From Ruminococcus sp. (GTDB taxonomy: Bacteria; Bacillota_A; Clostridia; Oscillospirales; Ruminococcaceae): a stretch of 19,621 bases of DNA. The DNA is taken from NCBI GenBank assembly GCA_017418765.1, contig JAFOMV010000006.1:1-19621 (forward strand), written 5' to 3'. Below the pieces are notes generated by a model that was not told the origin of the DNA, made no database searches, and saw only the letters and a program-made list of their open reading frames with translations. Of the stretch, positions 1 to 7,413 are shown in pieces (the first letter of the stretch is position 1; the number at the start of each line of letters is the position of its first letter). The position numbers and the translations under genes are program-made.

Positions 1-2
1 CA

Positions 3-134
3 CTGAAAAAGAAAAAATATTCTGATTCTTCGACTATTATAAAAAAGCTCCCCAAAAAGTCAGATACTGATATAGAAGTTTTAAGCCATAGTATTTCTGA
101 TTTACAGTCAGAAGTACTATGGCGTTTTTATTGA
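3..134 (+). CDS. Possible 3' end of an upstream gene
   Basis: The frame beginning at base 3 stays open from the left edge to a TGA at 132-134, giving 43 codons rich in Lys and Ser with a Leu/Val-containing end. No start is visible, so if real it is the C-terminus of a gene lying left of the window. Against it, the last 15 codons read through the strong terminator hairpin at 86-122, and the stop falls inside the next promoter's -35. The true upstream gene could equally end at the TGA at 4-6 or 23-25 in the other frames. No family is recognisable. Confidence 0.22.
   Translation: MKKKKYSDSSTIIKKLPKKSDTDIEVLSHSISDLQSEVLWRFY
86..130 (+). terminator. Rho-independent terminator of the upstream unit
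   Basis: A 15-bp stem (86-100 paired with 108-122, one G-U pair) closes a 7-nt loop and is followed by CGTTTTTATT. This is a typical intrinsic terminator on the + strand. On the - strand the hairpin is not followed by a T run. It insulates whatever lies to the left from the promoter at 131-159. Confidence 0.8.
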
Positions 135-159
135 CAATGCAGCAATGTTATGCTATAAT
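131..159 (+). promoter_or_regulatory. Consensus sigma-A promoter with extended -10
   Basis: TTGACA at 131-136 and TATAAT at 154-159 are separated by exactly 17 bp, and TG at 151-152 gives the extended -10 form TGnTATAAT. Both hexamers are perfect consensus. It starts one base after the upstream terminator's T tract and lies 65 bp before the start of the 68-residue membrane protein, so it should be a strong, probably constitutive promoter for that gene. Confidence 0.82.
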
Positions 160-224
160 TGTAACAAACATAAATCGGAATTTGCGGATGTGTAATATAG
201 TATAATAAACGGAGGATTTTATTA

Positions 225-431
225 ATGGAGAAAAAAGTCAGAATTCTTTGGAGTGTTAGCTTATTGTTTATTGCCTGTGTAACATTAATTATCGCTGTCA
301 GCAACATGGCTTCATTAGAACTGCCTGATATTGCTAAGCGAATATTAGGAATAATAGATTTGCTTTCTATTCCCGTTTTAGTTTATTCCTCAATAAAACT
401 AAGAAAATGGAATAATAGTGATAAAGAGTAA
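225..431 (+). CDS. Small two-helix membrane protein
   Basis: The gene encodes 68 residues. The ATG is set by a GGAGG at 211-215, 9 nt upstream. Residues about 7-28 (ILWSVSLLFIACVTLIIAV region) and about 40-57 (LGIIDLLSIPVLVYSSI region) form two likely transmembrane helices. A charged N-terminus (MEKKVR) precedes them, a polar loop containing Leu-Pro-Asp separates them, and the tail is basic then acidic (KLRKWNNSDKE). By the positive-inside rule both ends would be cytoplasmic. No enzymatic motif or known family is recognised. It has its own consensus promoter and is followed by a hairpin at 476-503. Function unknown; the coding call rests on promoter, ribosome site and sensible topology. Confidence 0.7.
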   Translation: MEKKVRILWSVSLLFIACVTLIIAVSNMASLELPDIAKRILGIIDLLSIPVLVYSSIKLRKWNNSDKE

Positions 432-475
432 TCTTGTAAATTCTGATTTATCTTAGCAACCGTATAAAATATAAT

Positions 476-503
476 GCCCCTAAGCGCTTAAACGCTTGGG
501 GGC
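476..503 (+). promoter_or_regulatory. GC-rich hairpin overlapping a ribosome-binding site
   Basis: An 11-bp stem (476-486 paired with 493-503, one G-U pair) closes a 6-nt loop. On the + strand it is followed by AAAACTTC rather than a T tract, so it is a poor terminator. On the - strand it is followed by ATTATATTTT, which is moderately T-rich. The 3' arm carries GGGGG (498-502), the only plausible Shine-Dalgarno for the ATG at 515. It may therefore mask translation of that small gene, or simply stop transcripts from the preceding gene. Confidence 0.45.
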
Positions 504-514
504 AAAACTTCTAT

Positions 515-694
515 ATGGGTACCCGTCATATGGTCTGCCCTTTTTGCTGTATACTAATTGTATATATCGGCTTTGGATTTACATTCTGTCTTATAAGTCT
601 GTTCATGCTTTACAGTGCTTTGGCAAAACAGCGCACTTCCCGTGTTTATGCAGGTTTATCTAAAAAAATCCCCAAAGCGAAAAAACGTAGATAA
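515..694 (+). CDS. Putative 59-residue single-helix membrane protein
   Basis: This short frame runs from ATG 515 to TAA 692-694. The product starts MGTRHMVCPFCC, with three cysteines as C-P-F-C-C. It continues into a hydrophobic helix of about 23 residues (residues 10-33, ILIVYIGFGFTFCLISLFML) and ends in a strongly basic tail (GLSKKIPKAKKRR). That layout, a short Cys-bearing head, one helix and a polybasic cytoplasmic tail, is typical of real small membrane proteins and unlikely by chance. The ribosome site is weak (GGGGG 12 nt upstream, inside a hairpin). An internal ATG at 530 would remove five residues and start MVCPFCC. No family is recognised. It has no separate promoter and could be co-transcribed with the 68-residue protein. 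Confidence 0.42.
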   Translation: MGTRHMVCPFCCILIVYIGFGFTFCLISLFMLYSALAKQRTSRVYAGLSKKIPKAKKRR

Positions 695-803
695 GCATTC
701 TTGTATAAGATATAGTTGTCATTGTCACTTGTTTTAAGAATACAATGCCCCATTTTCTTATTTTGTGAATATATCCGAAAAAAAAGCGTACTTCTATATA
801 CGC

Positions 804-833
804 TTGACAAACGCCGATATATTGTAGTATAAT
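804..833 (+). promoter_or_regulatory. Sigma-A promoter of the glycopolymer cluster
   Basis: TTGACA at 804-809 and TATAAT at 828-833 are both perfect consensus, with 18-bp spacing. No other good promoter lies between here and the first cluster gene at 1066, so transcription should begin near 840 and leave a long leader. A 7-bp inverted repeat (784-790 with 799-805) runs into the -35 element and is a possible operator. Confidence 0.72.
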
Positions 834-839
834 AATAAT

Positions 840-1065
840 GATTGGCGAAATCTTATTACGCTATGTATATATTGGATGATACAGGCTATAGTCTGGACTT
901 TTCTTTATGCGGCGGATCATCAGTTATGGCCCGTTCGTATAGTAATTCAAAAAGGGAATATGGCTGGAGCTTATATATTTTTGGCTGCTTCATGCCGCAG
1001 ATATAGTAAATAAGGATAATGATCGGATGATTCCCTGTTATAAGTTTTGATTTGGCGGTGATTGC
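840..1065 (+). promoter_or_regulatory. Long 5' leader of the glycopolymer cluster
   Basis: About 225 nt separate the expected transcription start from the first gene. A 47-codon frame (863-1006) exists but has no ribosome site and no recognisable product. The leader holds a near-perfect 14-bp palindrome CAGGCTATAGTCTG at 882-895 and several short GC pairings, but no hairpin with a T tract, so no attenuator can be assigned. Long leaders ahead of surface-polysaccharide operons are often sites of processive antitermination (NusG paralogs such as RfaH or LoaP). That role here is inference. Confidence 0.35.
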
Positions 1066-1869
1066 TTGAATAAAATGAATTTGAAAGATATACAGGATAC
1101 GGAATTGCAGATCCTGAAGCATTTTATAAGTATATGTGAAAAACATGATCTAAGATATTACCTTGCAGGCGGTACGCTTCTCGGTGCAGTGCGGCATCAT
1201 GGATTTATTCCCTGGGATGATGATATAGATGTTCTGATGCCTCGCCCTGACTACGATAAGCTGCAAAAACTGTCAACGGAAGTAAATGTTAATAATTATC
1301 GTCTTGCATCACATGAGCTTCATAACCTTAATTATCCTTTTTGTAAGATATATGATGTCAGTACGGCTATCAACAAGGCATTTGAAGATGATGAGACTGA
1401 AAAGCATCTGTGGATAGATGTTTTTCCGCTGGACGGTCTGCCTGAAAGCGATAAAGAGACAAGACAGATATTCAGAAAATCTCTGATGATGCGTAAGATA
1501 CTGACAACAGTTCATTCTAAGGACGGTACAGGCAAAAGTCAGCTCAAGGCTATGTTCAAGCCGGTATTTAAGAAGATATTCAGCAGATTCGTAGGAATGA
1601 AAAAGGCTGTAAGCAATATTGACAGGTTTGCAAGAAGCTATAGTTTCGATGAACATGAGTATGTGGGCGGTATCGTCTGGGGATATGGTCCGCAGGAGAA
1701 AATGAAAAAGAGCGAGTATATCCCTGTGATAAAAGTCCCTTTTGAGGATATCGAAGCAAATGCACCCGGATGTTATGAGAAATATCTCACAGCTTTGTAC
1801 GGCGATTATATGAAGCTTCCGCCAAAGGAAAAACGTATTACGCATGATATGGATGCCTGGAGGAAATAA
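1066..1869 (+). CDS. LicD-family phosphotransferase (first of two)
   Basis: 267 residues. LicD proteins belong to the nucleotidyltransferase-fold superfamily and move a phospho-alcohol (phosphocholine, or ribitol phosphate in the fukutin branch) from a CDP-linked donor onto a glycan. The diagnostic segment is at residues 35-55: GGTLLGAVR, then HHGFIPW, then the metal-binding DDDID. It is followed by the usual MPRPDYDKL. The C-terminal part, including a YGDYMKLPP motif near the end, also matches the family. A TTG start is chosen because GGCGG (1054-1058) lies 7 nt before it; an ATG at 1075 (three residues shorter) is too far from that site. It is the first gene after the cluster promoter and 11 bp before the cytidylyltransferase that probably supplies its donor. 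The transferred group is not determined. Confidence 0.88.
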   Translation: MNKMNLKDIQDTELQILKHFISICEKHDLRYYLAGGTLLGAVRHHGFIPWDDDIDVLMPRPDYDKLQKLSTEVNVNNYRLASHELHNLNYPFCKIYDVSTAINKAFEDDETEKHLWIDVFPLDGLPESDKETRQIFRKSLMMRKILTTVHSKDGTGKSQLKAMFKPVFKKIFSRFVGMKKAVSNIDRFARSYSFDEHEYVGGIVWGYGPQEKMKKSEYIPVIKVPFEDIEANAPGCYEKYLTALYGDYMKLPPKEKRITHDMDAWRK

Positions 1870-1880
1870 TAGGAGGATAT

Positions 1881-2597
1881 ATGAATATTGCAGTGATTTT
1901 TGCAGGTGGTGTCGGAAGACGCATGCAGACAAAGGACAAGCCAAAGCAGTTCCTTATGGTGCATGGCAAACCGATAATCGTGCATACTATAGAGCTTTTT
2001 GAGAATAATGAACGTATTGACGGCATTGTTGTTGTCTGTGTCGAGGACTGGATACCTTATATGGAGGAAATGAAGTACAGATACAGACTTGATAAGATAG
2101 GAGCGATCGTTCCCGGCGGCTCAACGGGTCAGATGTCTATATTTAATGGCCTTGAAGCGGCTGAAAGAGTATACGGCGCAGAGGATAATGTTGTGCTGAT
2201 ACATGATGGAGTACGTCCGCTTATAGATGAGGAAACTATCAATAACAACATTGATTCGGTCATAGAGAATGGTTCAGCAATAACCTGCACACTGGCTAAG
2301 GAAACGGTAATACTTGTCGATGATAATGATCAGGTATCAGATGTTCCGAGCCGCAGCCATTCACGTATAGCCAAAGCACCGCAGAGCTTCTGGCTCAAGG
2401 AGATACTCGAACTTGAACGCCGGGCTATCTCAGAGGGATACACTGATATGATAGATTCCTGTACACTGATGCGCCACTATGGCAAAAAGTTGAGCGTTGT
2501 CATAGGACCTAATGAAAATATCAAGATCACCACACCTGATGATTTCTATATTTTCAGAGCATTGTATGATGCAAGAGAGAATCAGCAGATAATATGA
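1881..2597 (+). CDS. IspD/TarI-like cytidylyltransferase (CDP-alditol synthase candidate)
   Basis: 238 residues, the usual length of the IspD/TarI family, which joins CTP to a sugar-alcohol phosphate. Residues 7-24 carry the nucleotide-binding signature, FAGGVGRRM then KPKQF. GGSTGQMSIFNGL lies at 79-91, HDGVRP at 108-113, and the C-terminal NIKITTPDD is typical. True MEP-pathway IspD normally reads HDAARP, so the HDGVRP here and the position next to LicD favour a ribitol-5-phosphate-type (TarI/human ISPD-like) role over isoprenoid synthesis. The start has AGGAGG 5 nt upstream. Its stop overlaps an ATG at 2594, though the next gene probably starts at 2630. No TarJ reductase accompanies it, so the alditol phosphate must come from elsewhere, or the substrate differs. 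Confidence 0.85.
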   Translation: MNIAVIFAGGVGRRMQTKDKPKQFLMVHGKPIIVHTIELFENNERIDGIVVVCVEDWIPYMEEMKYRYRLDKIGAIVPGGSTGQMSIFNGLEAAERVYGAEDNVVLIHDGVRPLIDEETINNNIDSVIENGSAITCTLAKETVILVDDNDQVSDVPSRSHSRIAKAPQSFWLKEILELERRAISEGYTDMIDSCTLMRHYGKKLSVVIGPNENIKITTPDDFYIFRALYDARENQQII

Positions 2598-2629
2598 TAT
2601 CGGCTAATTACAGCGGTAAGGAGACTATT

Positions 2630-3589
2630 ATGGAAAAGATTTTGACAATAACTATCCCTTCATACAATGTGGAAAAGTATCTCGATGAGACACTTCCGCA
2701 TTATTTTGATGAAAGAGTACTTCCTGATATTGAAATACTGATCGTTAACGATGGTTCAAAGGATAACACACTTGCTATAGCAAATGGCTATCATGAGAAA
2801 TATCCTGAATCAGTTTTTGTTATCGATAAGCCAAACGGCGGACACGGCTCTACTATCAACGCAGGTATAGCAGCTGCTCATGGAAAATATTTCAAGGTCA
2901 TCGATGCTGATGACTGGGTAGATACAGAAAGCTTTGTAAAGCTCATAGATACACTGAAAAAAGTTGATACAGACCTTGTGCTCACTCCGTTTGAACGTGT
3001 TATAGAAGGAACAGACAGAAAAGAGTCTGTTGACTTCAGCGGCGTTGAGTATGATAAGGTCTGTGATTTTGACAGCGTTATCGGTGGTCTCGAAGATTGC
3101 TATCAGCTGCACAGCGCTACTTTCCGTACAGATATAATGAGAAAGATACCTGCTATCAGTGAAAACTGCTTCTATGTCGATCAGGAGTATGTATTATACC
3201 CTGTCCGCTTTGTAAAAACAGTTTACTTCCTCAATGCCCATGTGTATCAGTATCGTATAGGCAATGCAGGTCAGAGTATGGCTGTTGCAAATTTACAGAA
3301 AAACCGCAGAATGCATCAGAAAGTAACTATGAATATGGTGCGCTACGCAAAGGAAATGGATTTCTCTGAGAATAAGCAGTCATTCTTAAATAAACGTGCT
3401 TCTGCACTTGTGTATAAAACACTTGAGATACTACTCTCAATGGGCAAGAGTTCAAAATCCGAATGGGTGCAGTTTGCTGATGTGCTGAAAGAGAAGTATC
3501 CTGATATATATAAATGTGTACCCGGCAAAAAGGCTGCACTGCTGAGAATGAGTGGAAATGCGCTGTATAGCATCATTTCAAAGCTCTGA
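2630..3589 (+). CDS. GT2-family glycosyltransferase A
   Basis: 319 residues from ATG 2630, chosen because AAGGAG (2618-2623) lies 6 nt upstream; the in-frame ATG at 2594 lacks a ribosome site. It is a GT-A fold, inverting transferase of cytoplasmic type. It has TITIPSYNVEKYL at 6-18, nucleotide-binding VNDGSKDNT at 39-47, KPNGGHGSTINAGI at 67-80, and the metal-binding D-A-D at 92-94 (IDADDW). VDQEYVLYP in the middle of the protein probably holds the catalytic base. There are no membrane segments. It sits between the cytidylyltransferase and a second GT2, so it should add one sugar to the lipid-linked repeat unit. Donor and linkage cannot be read from sequence. Confidence 0.85.
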   Translation: MEKILTITIPSYNVEKYLDETLPHYFDERVLPDIEILIVNDGSKDNTLAIANGYHEKYPESVFVIDKPNGGHGSTINAGIAAAHGKYFKVIDADDWVDTESFVKLIDTLKKVDTDLVLTPFERVIEGTDRKESVDFSGVEYDKVCDFDSVIGGLEDCYQLHSATFRTDIMRKIPAISENCFYVDQEYVLYPVRFVKTVYFLNAHVYQYRIGNAGQSMAVANLQKNRRMHQKVTMNMVRYAKEMDFSENKQSFLNKRASALVYKTLEILLSMGKSSKSEWVQFADVLKEKYPDIYKCVPGKKAALLRMSGNALYSIISKL

Positions 3590-3625
3590 TATAATATCCT
3601 AAAATATATAGAAAAGAGTGTGCTT

Positions 3626-4597
3626 ATGATAAGTGTCATTGTACCTGTATATAATGTAGAGAGCTGCCTTGGAAAGTGTCTGGATTCTATCCTTGAGCAG
3701 ACATACAGAGACTTTGAATTGCTTTTGATAGATGACGGAGCCACTGATTCATCAGGGGATATATGCGAAAGATATGCAAAAACTGATGAGCGTATAAAAG
3801 TTTTTCATAAACCTAACGGCGGATTATCCGATGCACGTAATTATGGAATAGAGCGTGCTTCGGGCGATTACCTTACTTTTATAGATTCTGATGATTATAT
3901 CATAGCAAATTATCTTGAAGTGCTGTATAAAATGGCGACTGAGAATAATGCTGAAATATCTGCGGTATCATGCGAAGAAGTTTATGATATGGATGCTCCG
4001 ACTGCTCCTGTAAAGTGCGGTAAAGTCAATGTTATAGACGCTGAGGAAACAATGAGAAGAATGCTTATACGTTCTCCGTTTGGAGTGTCTGCATGGGCAA
4101 AGCTTTATAAAAGGGAATTGTTTGCTGAGCTTCGCTACCCTGTAGGAAGATTGTATGAGGATATGCTCACCACTCCGTATGCTGTTGCAAAATGCAGTAA
4201 GATAGCATATACTGATACAAAAATGTATATGTATTATCAGCGCAGCGGAAGTATCACTAATAAACCTGTCTCAGAGCGTGATCTTCAGGCTTTCAGCGGT
4301 CTTGAACAGATAGCAGGATTTATGGATAAGAATTATCCTTCTGTACATGAAGCAATGGAGAGCCGTTACATTGATGATACATTGAACTTGATTTTTCATC
4401 GTGCTGTATGGCAGGATGATTATTTAAAGTATGCAAATGCGATCAGAAAAAGAGACCGTGATAAATGGGCAGAAGGCTTAAAGAATCCATATGTCAGCAA
4501 AGGGCGTAAAATACAGCTGCTTATGCTGCTGATAAGCCCGAAGCTTTACAGAATTGTTTACCGATTAAAAGCAAAAGGAGAGAACAAAAACATATGA
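3626..4597 (+). CDS. GT2-family glycosyltransferase B
   Basis: 323 residues from ATG 3626. A GTG two codons earlier (3620) is in frame, but the purine-rich AAAAGAG at 3612-3618 spaces correctly only to the ATG. Typical GT2 motifs appear: SVIVPVYNVE at 3-12, LIDDGATDSS at 34-43, KPNGGLSDARNYGI at 62-75, and FIDSDDY with the metal-binding D-S-D-D at 87-90. Later, RLYEDMLTTPY holds the acidic E-D expected at the catalytic base. The basic C-terminus overlaps the polymerase start by 4 nt (ATGA), indicating translational coupling. It probably adds another repeat-unit sugar; the specificity is unknown. Confidence 0.86.
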   Translation: MISVIVPVYNVESCLGKCLDSILEQTYRDFELLLIDDGATDSSGDICERYAKTDERIKVFHKPNGGLSDARNYGIERASGDYLTFIDSDDYIIANYLEVLYKMATENNAEISAVSCEEVYDMDAPTAPVKCGKVNVIDAEETMRRMLIRSPFGVSAWAKLYKRELFAELRYPVGRLYEDMLTTPYAVAKCSKIAYTDTKMYMYYQRSGSITNKPVSERDLQAFSGLEQIAGFMDKNYPSVHEAMESRYIDDTLNLIFHRAVWQDDYLKYANAIRKRDRDKWAEGLKNPYVSKGRKIQLLMLLISPKLYRIVYRLKAKGENKNI

Positions 4598-5895
4598 AGC
4601 TGCAAACAACATTCAGGCTGAAGGAAGATTTTTTGTTAAAGCTTGTTTTGTATGCTTTCAGTATTATCCTTTTACTTAGCGGAAAGGTAATGTGGAATTA
4701 TGTGACCGTCGCGATCGGCGGTCATATGCAGTTATGGTTGTATCTTGGTCTGGCCCTCTGCGGTGTCATTTTTTTTATGATATGCAAAAATGTCAGCGAA
4801 AAAACGCTGCTGGTAACAATGGCGTGTACGCTGATACTATGTATGTATGCCCTTATTGTCGGTGCAGATATAAAAAAACATCTGGTATACTATATAATAC
4901 CTTTTATTTTTTATATATTTATTGCATGTGAACTTATCAGGGCAAAGAAAATGACAGCTTTTCTGCAATGCTTTTCAAATGTGATCGTCATACTTGCAGC
5001 TTTCAGTATTTTTTTCTGGTTTTTCGGTTCACTGCTGAATATTGTTCCCGGCAGGACAAGAATGACCTATCTTTGGGCAGAGAGACATAATCCTACATTT
5101 ACTTACTATATGCTCTATTTTGAGAACCCTGTACAGGCTACCATTATGATGGGCAGAGAAATACCGCGTAATACAGGCTTTTGTCCGGAATCACCTGGAT
5201 ATTCATCCCACCTTGTGTATGCACTGGTAATAGAGGCTCTGTATTTCAAAAATAAAAATAAGTGGAAAACAGCGATACTTATCCTTGCGATACTTTCTTC
5301 ACTTTCTACAAAGGGATTATTCTTTTTAATGGAATATTTCCTTCTGAGTTATTTGTTTACCCAAAGAAAAAAGGTATGGTGGAAACAGCTGCTGGTATTC
5401 TTCGGCGGAGTTCTGATCCTGGCGGGAGTTATCTTTGCAAGTTCCTTTATCATGGAAGAAAAATCTAATACAGGATCTTACAGTGTAAGATCTGATGATA
5501 TAAGAGCAGAATTGCTGACATGGCTGGAGCATCCGATATTTGGCATAGGTCTATATGACAGCAGTGAGATAATAGCGAAGTTCAGGGTATACAGACCTAA
5601 CAGCGGACTGAGCATGGGCTTGACAGCATTTATGGCTCAGGGCGGAATATATATGATAGCGATGTATTTCTTCCCCCCGTTATATATATTCCTCCGCATC
5701 AAGGATAAGGAGACGAGAAACAGATTTATTATAGCATTTGTAATGGTGATCACTGATTTTGTTCTGAGTATGGTACAGAATGTTCCGTACTTTATGTTCC
5801 TGATCGCTGTTTTGTATGGCGAAATGGTGTATATGATGCCCGGAAAAGGTCCTGCATTGAAGGAATATGTGGATAAGCTGCGTATAAGGCATTGA
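4594..5895 (+). CDS. Wzy-like O-antigen/capsule polymerase
   Basis: 433 residues, very hydrophobic, with about 10-12 predicted transmembrane helices. Wzy polymerases join lipid-linked repeat units on the outer face of the membrane. Recognisable features are the large external loop with RNTGFCPESPGY at 192-203, corresponding to the R-x-x-G-x-x-x-E-P-G region of Gram-positive Wzy proteins. A second loop has VRSDDIRAELLTWLEHPIFGIGL at about 298-320, where the H-P-x-F-G-x-G motif is characteristic of the Wzy/ligase family. The gene overlaps the preceding glycosyltransferase by 4 nt and lies directly before a flippase, the standard Wzx/Wzy arrangement. An O-antigen ligase function cannot be excluded from sequence, but ligases are not expected in a Gram-positive cell. 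Confidence 0.8.
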   Translation: MKLQTTFRLKEDFLLKLVLYAFSIILLLSGKVMWNYVTVAIGGHMQLWLYLGLALCGVIFFMICKNVSEKTLLVTMACTLILCMYALIVGADIKKHLVYYIIPFIFYIFIACELIRAKKMTAFLQCFSNVIVILAAFSIFFWFFGSLLNIVPGRTRMTYLWAERHNPTFTYYMLYFENPVQATIMMGREIPRNTGFCPESPGYSSHLVYALVIEALYFKNKNKWKTAILILAILSSLSTKGLFFLMEYFLLSYLFTQRKKVWWKQLLVFFGGVLILAGVIFASSFIMEEKSNTGSYSVRSDDIRAELLTWLEHPIFGIGLYDSSEIIAKFRVYRPNSGLSMGLTAFMAQGGIYMIAMYFFPPLYIFLRIKDKETRNRFIIAFVMVITDFVLSMVQNVPYFMFLIAVLYGEMVYMMPGKGPALKEYVDKLRIRH

Positions 5896-5905
5896 ATAGC
5901 AAGGT

Positions 5906-5934
5906 TTTATCATATTTAACATCTTATGTATAAT
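5906..5934 (+). promoter_or_regulatory. Weak internal promoter candidate before the flippase
   Basis: TATAAT at 5929-5934 is perfect, but the best -35 at 17 bp is TTTATC (5906-5911), only 3 of 6 matches. It falls in the 62-bp gap between polymerase and flippase, the largest gap in the first half of the cluster. It could give partly independent expression of the flippase and downstream genes. Confidence 0.25.
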
Positions 5935-5957
5935 AAACAAGATTTGGAGACGAGTAT

Positions 5958-7412
5958 ATGGCACAGCCAAGTATAAAAAAGAATTATATATATAATACGC
6001 TTTACGAAATATTAGCCATTATTACACCATTGATAACAGCCCCTTATGTTTCGAGATTATTTCAGGCTGATGGTGTAGGTATCTATAGCTACACTAATAC
6101 TATGGCAACATATTTTACTATGCTTGCAGCTTTAGGCGTAAAGTCATACGGACAGAGAGAGATAGCTCAGCACAGAGAGAATAAAGAGGAGTGCTCACGG
6201 CTTTTCTGGGAATTAGAGCTGATGTGCATATCTACAACTCTTATCTGTTTGCTTGGCTGGATCGTATTGATATTGTTCAGCAAGTCATATTCAGTATATT
6301 ACCTTGTACTGACCATGACAGTTGTAGCTACTGCATTTGATATTTCATGGTTCTGGAGCGGACATGAACAGTACAGGTTCATTGTTATCCGTAATTCGCT
6401 GATCAAGATAGCAGGTATCGTGCTGCTTTTTACCTTTATACATAAAAAGGATGATCTGCTGCTTTACATCACGCTGATAGCCGCTACGGGGCTTCTTGGA
6501 AATATCTCCATGTGGAGCTATCTGCCGAAGTATCTCGTGAAGGTAGACAAGCGTACACTTAACATAAAAAGACATTATAAGGAAACAATAGTATACTTTA
6601 TACCTACTGTAGCTACGTCAATATATACACTTCTTGATAAGGCTATGATAGGCTGGATAACACACGATGATTTTGAAAACGGATATTACGAACAAGCTAC
6701 CAAGATAATAAATATATGCAAATCTGTTGTTTTTTCGATCAACACTGTTGTATCTTCACGTATGTCTTACCTCTTTGCAAAGAAGATGCATGATGAGATC
6801 ATTGATAAGATGAAGACTACAATGAGCTTTATATTCCTTGTAGCCACACCTATCGTTTTCGGCCTTATCGGTGTATCAAAGAGATTTGTTCCGTTATTTT
6901 TCGGTGACGGCTTCGATAAGACTGTAACTATTCTCTATATCATGGCACCGCTCCTTATCATTATCGGTATGAGCAACTGTCTTGGCGGACTTTATTTTAC
7001 CCCAAGCGGTCAGAGAGCGAGAAGCAACAAGGCTATCGTTACAGGAGCTGTAGTCAATCTTATACTGAATACTTTCCTTATTTATTTTTGTAAGTCTGTC
7101 GGTGCAGCTATTGCTTCTGTCGCTGCGGAAACTACTATAACGGTAATGTATATTTATATGGCGAGAGATTATTTTTCACCGATGAATATATTGAAATTAG
7201 CATGGAAGCGTATAGCAGCAGCTGTTATTATGCTGCTTACAGTATTGCTTATAGGTAATTTGTTCAGATCTTCATGGCCTGTACTTATCGTGCAGATAGC
7301 CTGCGGCGCTGCTGTATACTTTGGTGTACTGTTATTCATGAGAGATCGCTTTTTGCTGGAAAATATCAGAAAACTGCTAAACAGATTTATATATAAAGGA
7401 AGGAAGAATTGA
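5958..7412 (+). CDS. Wzx-like polysaccharide flippase
   Basis: 484 residues with about 12-14 transmembrane helices, the usual size of the PST/MOP-exporter flippases that move undecaprenyl-linked repeat units across the membrane. The N-terminus (KNYIYNTLYEILAIITPLIT then APYVSRLFQADGVGIYSY) is a hallmark of this family, and KSYGQREIA follows the second helix. A cluster of basic residues ends the protein (FIYKGRKN). The ribosome site is TTGGAGA before ATG 5958. The stop is one base from the next gene's ATG. It pairs with the adjacent Wzy-like polymerase, so this cluster uses the Wzx/Wzy route rather than an ABC transporter. Confidence 0.9.
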   Translation: MAQPSIKKNYIYNTLYEILAIITPLITAPYVSRLFQADGVGIYSYTNTMATYFTMLAALGVKSYGQREIAQHRENKEECSRLFWELELMCISTTLICLLGWIVLILFSKSYSVYYLVLTMTVVATAFDISWFWSGHEQYRFIVIRNSLIKIAGIVLLFTFIHKKDDLLLYITLIAATGLLGNISMWSYLPKYLVKVDKRTLNIKRHYKETIVYFIPTVATSIYTLLDKAMIGWITHDDFENGYYEQATKIINICKSVVFSINTVVSSRMSYLFAKKMHDEIIDKMKTTMSFIFLVATPIVFGLIGVSKRFVPLFFGDGFDKTVTILYIMAPLLIIIGMSNCLGGLYFTPSGQRARSNKAIVTGAVVNLILNTFLIYFCKSVGAAIASVAAETTITVMYIYMARDYFSPMNILKLAWKRIAAAVIMLLTVLLIGNLFRSSWPVLIVQIACGAAVYFGVLLFMRDRFLLENIRKLLNRFIYKGRKN

Positions 7413-7413
7413 T

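Noticed and set aside
436..751. Similar stretches ending AATGCCCC at about 466-480 and 736-751 as a possible repeat
   Set aside because: Only about ten bases agree and the flanks differ; too short to call a repeat.
863..1006. 47-codon frame in the cluster leader
   Set aside because: No ribosome site, no recognisable protein features, and it ends 60 bp before the real first gene; treated as untranslated leader.
1309..1944. Long - strand frames opposite the LicD, cytidylyltransferase, glf and other genes (for example 1309-1944 and 12067-12789)
   Set aside because: They are antisense shadows: no ribosome sites, odd composition, and each lies opposite a gene with clear family motifs.
2594..2629. 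Longer start for the first GT2 enzyme at ATG 2594
   Set aside because: It overlaps the previous stop as ATGA but has no ribosome site, whereas ATG 2630 has AAGGAG at 6 nt and gives the usual GT2 N-terminus.
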